Shown here piece after piece: positions 1-7,430 of a stretch of 9,892 nucleotides of DNA (position 1 is the stretch's first letter; each line of letters opens with the position of its first letter). Made by a program: the position numbers and the translations under genes. The notes beneath the pieces are model-generated. The model was not told the DNA's origin. It did no database searches and saw only the letters and a program-made list of their open reading frames with translations. The stretch is from Flavobacteriaceae bacterium (GTDB lineage: Bacteria; Bacteroidota; Bacteroidia; Flavobacteriales; Flavobacteriaceae), in assembly GCA_008081325.1 (NCBI GenBank), contig VMCO01000140.1, positions 1 through 9,892 of the forward strand, in the 5' to 3' direction.

Positions 1-3000
1 AACATAACCTACGGTAAAGACATTGATCAAGATTCTACCCAGGTGAATTTCAATAAGAGTATTGATTTTCACGAGGCATTAAAAAAATTTAAAGATTCAG
101 TTTCTGAAAAAATTTATCCTATTATTCTCTCAAAAGAATATTCAAAACTAGATCGTGATTTAATTATTGACAACACAAACAATATTGATAAGCTTTATAG
201 ACTATCTAAGATTAATAAAAGCAAACAAAAAAATAATTTTTCAAATATCATCACAAATGGAAGTATCTCCAGAGGAGTAACAATTGGCAGTAACCAAAAC
301 TCCGTACTTAATAGCGAGCTTGATTTACAAATTTCAGGTGAATTAAGTAGTGGGGTGAAAATAAAAGCATCAATTCAAGACTCAAATATTCCACTTCAAA
401 ACAATGGTTATTCACAGCAAATTGATGAATTTGATCAAATTTTTATTGAAATATCATCTGCAAACTGGAATATAAGGGGAGGTGATATTGATTTAAGTCA
501 ACAAAATACATTTTTCAGCAACTTTAATAAAAGAATTCAAGGATTGGCAATCAATTCCAAGTTGAATAACTCAGTTAGTATTGAAGCAGCTGGAGCAATC
601 GTTAAAGGAAAGTATAAAATAACAAACATAACTACACAAAACGGAAATCAAGGTCCATATAAATTAGTAGGACAAAACGGTGAACTTTATGTGCTTGTAG
701 TTTCAGGAAGTGAATCAGTTTTTGTTAACGGAAATAAAATTGAAAGAGGGCTTGACAAAGACTATGTTATTAATTATAATGCAGGTGAAATTATTTTCAA
801 TTCAACTTTTCCGATAATGTCTGATATGAGAGTTCAAGTTGAATATCAGGTTAGTGAAAAAAACTTTAACAGTTTTTTTGGTTTCACAAAACTAGAATAT
901 AAAAAAAATAGAGCTACTCATAACATTTCATTTTATAATGAAAACGACATTAAAGATCAGCCACTGCTTCAAAATATCTCAGATAATCAGATAGAAATTT
1001 TATCTAACGCGGGTGACAATAATGATCTTATGTCAGCACCAACTGGAACTTTAACTTCATATGATCAAAATAGAGTTTTATATAAAAAGGAAATGGTAGG
1101 TGGTATTGAAATTTATGTTTACTCAAACAATGAAGAAGATGAACTTTATGACGTTAATTTTAGTAATGTAGGGCAAAATCAAGGAGATTACATATTACTT
1201 AATGATAATACAATAGAAAATATTTATCAGTATACACCACGAATAAACGGTGAAAAACAAGGGGATTTTGAGCCTATTGTAAAATTGATTGCTCCAGAAA
1301 AATTACAGCTTCTTACATATAATTCAACTTTTCAAATAAAAAGCAATTCCAAAATAAATATCGAATTAGCATCAAGTAATAGTGATAAAAATCTTTTTTC
1401 ATCGATAGATGATTCAAATAATACAGGATTTGCAACTAAACTTAATTACAATTCAGAAAATGATTTAAGAGACCTAAAAATAGTAACAGAATTAGATGTA
1501 AATTTTATCCAAGACAACTTTAAATCTATTGAGAGAATATATAATACAGAATTTAACAGAGATTGGGATTTAAATGAAAACATTTCTAAGAACTACAACC
1601 AACTTTTTACAAAAGCAATTATTGAATTAAGTAATAACAAAATTGGATCATTAAATTATAGATTTGAAAACTTGAATTACGGAGATTATTTTAACGGAGT
1701 TAGAAATAGTATAAATGTTAAAACAAATGAATTAAAAAATTTAAAGTTTAATTCCAGCACCAGTATTATGGGGTCTGATCAAAATGATTATTCTAGTGAT
1801 TTAATATATTCTAATAATAATATACAGCTAGATCATAATATTGGGTGGGCAGAAATCACTTATAATTATGAAAGAAAAAAAAGTAAGGGAGCACAAAATT
1901 TATTAAATCCAGACTTTGGTCATGAGCTATATCAATTCAAAAAAGGGTTTGGAAACAAAGAAAAATCATTTGTTGAAATAGGATATCTGAAAAAAAATAA
2001 TGATAGTATTTTTAACGGTAACCTAAATAATGTTAACTCCTATAATAGTTATTTTCTCAATTCTCAAATTGTAAATGATAAAAAAACAAAACTTAGTCTT
2101 TATATAAATCAAAATAATTTAAAATCTAAAACTGAAAACAGGGAAGAAGAATTTTTAAATACAAAATTTATTTATAATCAAAAATTATTTAAAAACTTCT
2201 TTGATTCAAATTTATTCTTTGAAACTAACTCTGGAAACTTACCCCAACAAGAATTTACCTTTTTAGAAGTTGAGCCAGGACTTGGAAATTATAAGTGGAT
2301 AGACATCAACGGAAATAATATTCAAGAATTGGAAGAATTTGAAGTTGCTGTATTTGAAGATGAAGGGAGATATATAAGAGTACTACTGCCAAATCAAATC
2401 TTTATAAGAACTTATCAAAATAAACTAAACTATTCTTTTAAGGTAAATTTTTTAAAATTGAAAAATTCAGATTTAGGATTTAACAAATTTTTATCAAAAA
2501 TTTCAAATCAATTTCAATATTCGTTAGATAAAAAAACAAACTTAGACTTAAATCCAAATATTGAGCTTAACCCATTTAGATTTGATGAAAATAGTCTTTT
2601 GGCTTATAATTATTCACTAAAGAATGTGTTTTATATTAATAGGTATAAGCAAAATTATTCATTGGCTTTTTCATTTCTGGAAAACAAATCAAAAAGCAAC
2701 TTTTCATTTGGGTCTACTAAAAGCTCAAGCAAGGTAAAAAAATTAAACTTCATTCATAAAATAGATAATTTATTTTTAATGGAGATTATTGGAAATAAGA
2801 AAAATCAATCGAATTGGAGTGAAAATTTTCAAGATAAAAATTATCAAATAACTGATTATAGCATAAATCCAACACTAACTTACTTTTCAGGTGAAAACAA
2901 CAGAATAGATTTTATTTATAAGTTATCTGATATAGAAAATTCAATTGGTAATCAAGAGACATTAAAACAACAAAATTTTGGGATTTCACTGTTTTTAAAT

Positions 3001-3249
3001 CAAAAAGAAAAAAGAGGTTTTATTTCTGAATTTAATTATTATAAAAACGAATTTAATGGAGATATAAATTCCGTTATTAGTTATGTGATGATGAATGGAT
3101 TACAAAATGGGGAAAACTATACGTGGAGATTTAAGTTTCAAAGAAAGCTCTCAAAACTTCTGGATATCAATTTTATTTATTTAGCAAGAAAAAGCAATAG
3201 TATTAGGACTATTCACAACGGATCAATTCAATTAAAAGCTATATTTTAA
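1..3249 (+). CDS. Large putative outer-membrane beta-barrel protein (5' end missing)
   Basis: The frame is open from base 1 to a TAA at 3247-3249, giving 1082 visible residues with the N terminus outside the window. The GTG at 43 is internal: the 14 codons before it continue the same protein. I recognise a Bacteroidota family of large uncharacterised proteins by its landmarks. Numbering from base 1, these are a GSISRG segment near residue 87, a GPYKL...GELYVLVVSGSE block near 218-237 followed by a 'DYVINYNAGEI' stretch, and an EF-hand-like acidic loop (WIDINGNN...EELEEFE type) near 766-781. The second half is made of alternating polar and aromatic strands, and the last residue is Phe, as is usual for outer-membrane beta-barrels. 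The protein is very rich in Asn, Lys and Ile, and its DNA is more AT-rich than that of the convergent neighbour. The function is unknown. The outer-membrane location is an inference from strand pattern and C terminus, and no signal peptide can be checked here. Confidence 0.8.
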   Translation, partial: NITYGKDIDQDSTQVNFNKSIDFHEALKKFKDSVSEKIYPIILSKEYSKLDRDLIIDNTNNIDKLYRLSKINKSKQKNNFSNIITNGSISRGVTIGSNQNSVLNSELDLQISGELSSGVKIKASIQDSNIPLQNNGYSQQIDEFDQIFIEISSANWNIRGGDIDLSQQNTFFSNFNKRIQGLAINSKLNNSVSIEAAGAIVKGKYKITNITTQNGNQGPYKLVGQNGELYVLVVSGSESVFVNGNKIERGLDKDYVINYNAGEIIFNSTFPIMSDMRVQVEYQVSEKNFNSFFGFTKLEYKKNRATHNISFYNENDIKDQPLLQNISDNQIEILSNAGDNNDLMSAPTGTLTSYDQNRVLYKKEMVGGIEIYVYSNNEEDELYDVNFSNVGQNQGDYILLNDNTIENIYQYTPRINGEKQGDFEPIVKLIAPEKLQLLTYNSTFQIKSNSKINIELASSNSDKNLFSSIDDSNNTGFATKLNYNSENDLRDLKIVTELDVNFIQDNFKSIERIYNTEFNRDWDLNENISKNYNQLFTKAIIELSNNKIGSLNYRFENLNYGDYFNGVRNSINVKTNELKNLKFNSSTSIMGSDQNDYSSDLIYSNNNIQLDHNIGWAEITYNYERKKSKGAQNLLNPDFGHELYQFKKGFGNKEKSFVEIGYLKKNNDSIFNGNLNNVNSYNSYFLNSQIVNDKKTKLSLYINQNNLKSKTENREEEFLNTKFIYNQKLFKNFFDSNLFFETNSGNLPQQEFTFLEVEPGLGNYKWIDINGNNIQELEEFEVAVFEDEGRYIRVLLPNQIFIRTYQNKLNYSFKVNFLKLKNSDLGFNKFLSKISNQFQYSLDKKTNLDLNPNIELNPFRFDENSLLAYNYSLKNVFYINRYKQNYSLAFSFLENKSKSNFSFGSTKSSSKVKKLNFIHKIDNLFLMEIIGNKKNQSNWSENFQDKNYQITDYSINPTLTYFSGENNRIDFIYKLSDIENSIGNQETLKQQNFGISLFLNQKEKRGFISEFNYYKNEFNGDINSVISYVMMNGLQNGENYTWRFKFQRKLSKLLDINFIYLARKSNSIRTIHNGSIQLKAIF

Positions 3250-3251
3250 AC

Positions 3252-3287
3252 AAAAAAAAGGAGGGTAAATTTACCCTCCTTTTTTTT
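3252..3287. terminator. Bidirectional intrinsic terminator
   Basis: This is a perfect 36-bp inverted repeat: eight A, then GGAGGGTAAA, mirrored by TTTACCCTCC and eight T. The GC-rich stem core is GGAGGG/CCCTCC with a small AT-rich loop, followed by a T-run on both strands. It starts 3 bp after the stop codon of the upstream + strand gene and ends 18 bp before the stop codon of the - strand gene, so it can terminate both convergent transcripts. Confidence 0.93.
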
Positions 3288-3305
3288 AGAATTTTGTAAA
3301 TATAA

Positions 3306-6300
3306 TTACTTAACTATAATTCTTCCTGTTTTATATCCAACAGATGAATTACCCATCTGAACTAAATAAACTCCAGCAGCAGCGTATGACATATCTAAAT
3401 CATAAACATAACTAGAACCATTTGTTTTTTCGATGTTGTTAAATACTAATATTTTTCCATTAACATCATATACAGTAAATGTGATTAATTCACTGTAATC
3501 AGTTATCAATTTAACCGTAAAATTATCATTATCGGCAGAATAAATCTTAAACTGTGAATTGGTTAATTCTTGCTCACCAAAACCTAATGAAGTTACAACA
3601 TTAACCATATAGTCCTCAGTTTCACCATATGTTGTTTCTTCACATGCATCATCAGGTACTGGTGCATTCCAATTAGTTTTAACTCTCATTGAGTGTTGAC
3701 CTAATGGTGCATCAGCAGGAATATTAATTTGAGTAGTTTCAGTATAGCTACCACTACCACTACCATCAGCAATTTCATAATTATCTAAGACTAACTCATC
3801 TAATGTGTATGCAAAATCATCATTAAAGTCAATCCAAATTCTTACAAATTGATTTCCATAACCAGTAGTTAAGGTAACATCGTGAGTTCCTCCTTGTTCA
3901 ACATCAGTCATTAAATCGGTAAAGTCTCCATAGCCTTCACAGCCCGAAGGATTATCTATATCAAGTAACTGGAATAATTGTAATCCATCTCCAACTGAGC
4001 AGTCCATAGATGGAGCACAATTTGAATTGACAACCTCAAACTCAACTCCATCGTTAGAAGGAACATCGTCACCAGGTAACGAAGTATATACAGTTAATGT
4101 ATATGTTCCAGGGATAGAAAGGTCAACGGTTTGTGTAAATGTATATTCCATTGTAGAGTTACCCTCTAGTGGTCCTGGAACAACTTCAGTTACTGGCTCT
4201 CCATCATTTAATACAAATGTAACTTCAAAATCAGTTTGTGTAGCTCCACCAAAGTTAGTAATCACCACTGTTACTTGTTCAGAATTTGATAATAATGTTC
4301 CTGAAGCAGGTGAACTTATATAAGTTACACCAAGATCTAAAGCAATCAAATGTTGAATTTCGATTTCGAAAGAATCATTTTCAGCATCTTCATCTCCATC
4401 CAAGTTTACTGACGCAACTATTGTATAAAATGCCTCAACTTCTGACATATCAGCAGTCCCTGCAAAGGTATACTCTCCAGATGCTCCAGATGCTAAAGTT
4501 TCAGTGTAAGTTTCAACTACAGCAGCTCCACCATTAACCGAGTAAGACACTTCAAAATTGGTAACATCGTTTTCACCAAAATTAAATATCTCAATTGTAA
4601 TAGTTTCAGCATTTGATAATGAACCAGTTACTGGAGAAGTTATATTAGTAACACCAATATCGTATGCCGCAGCAGGTAGTATATTGATCATATAATCTTC
4701 CGTTTCACCATATTGAGTTGTTTCACAGGCATCGTCAGGTACAGGTGCATTCCAATTAGTTTTAGTTCTCATCAAATGTTGACCTAAAGTAGCATCAACA
4801 GGAATTGTAACCTGAGTAGTCTCAGTAAATGATCCGGCACCAGCACCATCAGCAATTTCATAATTATCTAAAATTAATTCGTCTAAAGTGAAATTAAAAT
4901 CATCATTATAGTCAACCCATATTCTTACAAATTGATTACCATAACCTGTTGTCATCGTTACATCGTAAGTTTCTCCTAACTCAACGTCCGTTGATTGATC
5001 TGTAAAGTCACCATACCCTTCACAGCCAGATTCATTATTAATGTCTCCAAACTGGAATAATAAGAATCCATCTGCAAATGAACAATCCATAGAAGGAGCA
5101 CAATTTATATTTGTGATATCACTAGAAGATGAGTCATTAGAAACATCAGAATCTCCATCTAAAGATGTATATACAGTAATTGTGTATGTTCCAAAAGCTG
5201 AAACATCAACTGTTTGTTCAAATGTATAGTCCATAGAACTATTTCCTTCAAGAGGTCCTGGAACTGTCTCAGTTACAGTTTCACCATTTAATTCAAAAGT
5301 TACATCAAAATCATACTGAGTAGCACCACCATAATTTGTTATTGTAACAGTTACTGATTCAGCATTTGATAATAGTTCTCCTGATGAAGGTGACGATATT
5401 CCTGAAACACCTATATCGTTTGGATTTAGGTGTATGATATCTTCTGTTACACCATCGTTATCAGAATTTTCATCATCAGTTAATGTTGTATAAGCATTAA
5501 GTACATATGTTTCACCAACTGTTGACATGTCAACTGTAGTTGAAAAAGTGTGCTGAGCAGTCTCACCAGTAGCAATTGTACCTGTGTAAGTTTCGGTAAC
5601 CACTCCACCACTATTTAATTCAAATGATACATCAAAATTTGAAATATCATTTTCTCCGTAATTGAAAATTGAAACCGTAACAGTTTCAGAATCAGTTAAT
5701 GTACCTGTTACAGGGGAATCAATACTGACAACTCCAGCGTCATATGCTGCATCAGCTGCTATCTGAAATACTCCAAGCATGTGGCTTCTACCAGGTGAGA
5801 AATATTCACTTACATACCAAAATTGCTTACCGTTAACAGGTTCAACACTCATGTGAGCATAATCAGCATATCTTAAATTTGTACTATTCCCTGTACTTTG
5901 CGCAATTAAACCTTCTTCTAGTGTCATTTCACCTAGAGGATCCGCCGCATATCTTCCAGTATATCTCAATGAGACTGATTCTGTTGAGCTTACAGATGAA
6001 TAACCCATACCGATATTACCTTGAAGGTCCATAGACATACTTGCTCCAAAAGCATGACGCCCATCAGGAGCTGTATAAGTTCCTTCTTGATAAATTGTCC
6101 ATGGTTGTCCATCTCCATCTTGTCTCAGTTCATACCATCTAACACCTGCCAATTCAGCTGCTGTACCATCCACATCAACAACAAAATTTAATATTGCAGA
6201 ATTATGGGTTGGAAACTTTCTAAATTGAGCTTGATTCATTATTGTCCACTGCATTGCGTCAATGTCAGGACCAGACGGTTGTTCTAAATTACTAAAACTA

Positions 6301-7352
6301 CCTCCGTCAAAAGTACTATTGAAAGCTGTTGTATTTAGCTGAACCGGACTTGAAATTGAAGAGTTTCCTGGGTTTGACCAATCAACATTTACAGTCCATA
6401 GTTTTAAATGATCGGTTGTAACACCAGACCAAGAATCATCCTGCATGTAAACTAATGTTGCATTTCCAGCTGAAGGGTGATTATCATCAACAATATCAAG
6501 AATTTGCGCTGACGCAAATCCAGCAATAGCTTGGGACGGTGTGTCAAAAGCCTGTAAAGAAGCTGTTGAATCACCATTTAAAATCTTTTCTCTTTCTAAA
6601 ACAAATAAGTTGTCACCACTTGTGTTAGTTGTACAGTAATAACCGTCAGACCAAATAGAATATTTTGGATAATCAGGAAATTGTCCACTAGTTGGAAACT
6701 GATTACTTGCAGCATTGTATACATGCCATCCGTCATTTACAGGGTCATTTGATACGGAAACTGCAAAATTTAACGCACTACTTCCCATTGAAGAAATTAC
6801 ATATCTGTCTGCTTCACTGTCGTATAATACAATTGGATCTCCAGATTCGTTAGCCCCAAATAAGTTTGATAAACTGGTATTAGGAGTTGCAGGTGTTCCA
6901 TCTAAATTGTAAAATCTAAATGATGAATTCCATGATGCTAGATAATAGTCTCTTCCAACTTCACCAGTTGGATCTCCAGGGGTTGCAGTACTTGAAGTTG
7001 TTTGAAAAGTAAGTATTGGGTCCTTTGTTTGCTTCTTACTAACTTTTGAATCAAAATCTACTAAAGGATCGTTTCCTTTTGGAAGACCTTTGCCAGGAAC
7101 GAGTTTAGCTCCTCTCATTCTTTTTGGTGGGCCAACCTTTTTGAATTCGTTTGGGTCTGCAGGAATGAAAGTTCCATTTTCTATTAGTTCCTTTATACTT
7201 GGAACATATTTATATTCAAGGTTGATAGTTTTTGTAACCTTGTATGTGTCTGGTTTCTCCGGAATTGGATCAAACTTTGATTGTGCATTAACACCAAAAG
7301 ATAGTAATGTTATTACAGTTATTGCGATTAGCTTTTGATAAGTGTTTTTCAT
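3306..7352 (-). CDS. Secreted multidomain protein with CARDB-like and GEVED repeats and T9SS type A sorting signal
   Basis: This encodes 1348 residues from the ATG at 7352. I chose that start because it is followed directly by a classic signal peptide (Lys near the N terminus, hydrophobic core, cleavage likely after VNA at residue 23). A TTG eight codons upstream (7376) is a weaker alternative. Residues about 115-530 look like a secreted beta-propeller-type domain, with a 'FPDYPKYSIWSDGYY' motif near 225. Then come CARDB-like Ig folds at about 537-642 and 645-748, a GEVED domain at about 750-890, two more CARDB-like folds at about 896-1000 and 1004-1109, and a second GEVED at about 1111-1253. 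Each GEVED holds four Cys, an acidic D-x-N-D-D loop and the GETEDY signature. The last ~80 residues match a T9SS type A sorting domain ending in GRIIVK. The protein is probably exported across the outer membrane by the T9SS and released or attached at the surface. Its ligand is unknown: the architecture suggests adhesion or binding rather than catalysis, and no catalytic motif is visible. The gene lies 78 bp downstream of glyS on the same strand, with no clear promoter or terminator between. Confidence 0.9.
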   Translation of the reverse strand: MKNTYQKLIAITVITLLSFGVNAQSKFDPIPEKPDTYKVTKTINLEYKYVPSIKELIENGTFIPADPNEFKKVGPPKRMRGAKLVPGKGLPKGNDPLVDFDSKVSKKQTKDPILTFQTTSSTATPGDPTGEVGRDYYLASWNSSFRFYNLDGTPATPNTSLSNLFGANESGDPIVLYDSEADRYVISSMGSSALNFAVSVSNDPVNDGWHVYNAASNQFPTSGQFPDYPKYSIWSDGYYCTTNTSGDNLFVLEREKILNGDSTASLQAFDTPSQAIAGFASAQILDIVDDNHPSAGNATLVYMQDDSWSGVTTDHLKLWTVNVDWSNPGNSSISSPVQLNTTAFNSTFDGGSFSNLEQPSGPDIDAMQWTIMNQAQFRKFPTHNSAILNFVVDVDGTAAELAGVRWYELRQDGDGQPWTIYQEGTYTAPDGRHAFGASMSMDLQGNIGMGYSSVSSTESVSLRYTGRYAADPLGEMTLEEGLIAQSTGNSTNLRYADYAHMSVEPVNGKQFWYVSEYFSPGRSHMLGVFQIAADAAYDAGVVSIDSPVTGTLTDSETVTVSIFNYGENDISNFDVSFELNSGGVVTETYTGTIATGETAQHTFSTTVDMSTVGETYVLNAYTTLTDDENSDNDGVTEDIIHLNPNDIGVSGISSPSSGELLSNAESVTVTITNYGGATQYDFDVTFELNGETVTETVPGPLEGNSSMDYTFEQTVDVSAFGTYTITVYTSLDGDSDVSNDSSSSDITNINCAPSMDCSFADGFLLFQFGDINNESGCEGYGDFTDQSTDVELGETYDVTMTTGYGNQFVRIWVDYNDDFNFTLDELILDNYEIADGAGAGSFTETTQVTIPVDATLGQHLMRTKTNWNAPVPDDACETTQYGETEDYMINILPAAAYDIGVTNITSPVTGSLSNAETITIEIFNFGENDVTNFEVSYSVNGGAAVVETYTETLASGASGEYTFAGTADMSEVEAFYTIVASVNLDGDEDAENDSFEIEIQHLIALDLGVTYISSPASGTLLSNSEQVTVVITNFGGATQTDFEVTFVLNDGEPVTEVVPGPLEGNSTMEYTFTQTVDLSIPGTYTLTVYTSLPGDDVPSNDGVEFEVVNSNCAPSMDCSVGDGLQLFQLLDIDNPSGCEGYGDFTDLMTDVEQGGTHDVTLTTGYGNQFVRIWIDFNDDFAYTLDELVLDNYEIADGSGSGSYTETTQINIPADAPLGQHSMRVKTNWNAPVPDDACEETTYGETEDYMVNVVTSLGFGEQELTNSQFKIYSADNDNFTVKLITDYSELITFTVYDVNGKILVFNNIEKTNGSSYVYDLDMSYAAAGVYLVQMGNSSVGYKTGRIIVK
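3594..4661 (-). repeat. Intragenic module copy 2 (CARDB-like A', B', GEVED')
   Basis: This is the second, C-terminal copy of a module of about 360 residues in the secreted protein. It begins with a D-L/I-G-V segment, carries two CARDB-like folds, and ends with a GEVED domain (bases about 3594-4022) starting at CAPSMDC. It aligns domain for domain with the copy at 4662-5741. The DNA is recognisably similar as well: a 21-base stretch over the 'KTNWNAP' codons is identical in the two copies. The T9SS sorting domain follows it directly. Confidence 0.85.
4662..5741 (-). repeat. Intragenic module copy 1 (CARDB-like A, B, GEVED)
   Basis: This is the first copy of the module, with an offset of 360-361 residues relative to copy 2. 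Fold A shares 'SPVTG', 'FNYGEND' and 'TETYT' type segments with fold A'. Fold B shares 'GGATQ' and 'VPGPLEGNS' with B'. The GEVED domain (about 4683-5105) shares CAPSMDC, GYGNQFVRIW, TKTNWNAPVPDDAC and GETEDYM with its partner. Pairing A with A' and B with B', rather than A with B, shows that the whole three-domain block was duplicated in tandem. Confidence 0.85.
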
Positions 7353-7430
7353 AATTAATTTTTGCTTTAAGTACAAGAGGAAGCAATTTAGGGCTTTTGA
7401 ATAAATAAATAAAATATCTTGAGGTAAGAT

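Noticed and set aside
43..45. GTG as start codon of the first gene
   Set aside because: The same frame is open back to base 1, and the upstream residues fit the protein, so this is an internal valine codon of a gene that begins before the window.
4027..5229. Open + strand frames at 4027-4323, 4286-4537 and 5041-5229
   Set aside because: They lie antisense within the duplicated module of the secreted protein and have no recognisable protein features. Their existence follows from the biased codon composition of the real gene.
3594..5741. Repeated DNA resembling a long-unit repeat array or mobile insertion
   Set aside because: The repetition stays in frame inside one coding sequence and matches domain boundaries. 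There are no terminal inverted repeats, transposase or target duplications.
6715..7338. Open + strand frames at 6715-6912 and 7090-7338, and one at 8085-8267 within glyS
   Set aside because: All are antisense to well-supported genes, short, and unlike any family I know.
7374..7376. TTG start adding eight residues to the secreted protein
   Set aside because: The ATG at 7352 gives a compact standard signal peptide. The TTG has no supporting ribosome-binding or family evidence.
7353..7430. Promoter or terminator between glyS and the secreted-protein gene
   Set aside because: Read on the minus strand, the gap has AT-rich ATTT repeats but no TAnnTTTG box and no stable hairpin followed by a T-run.
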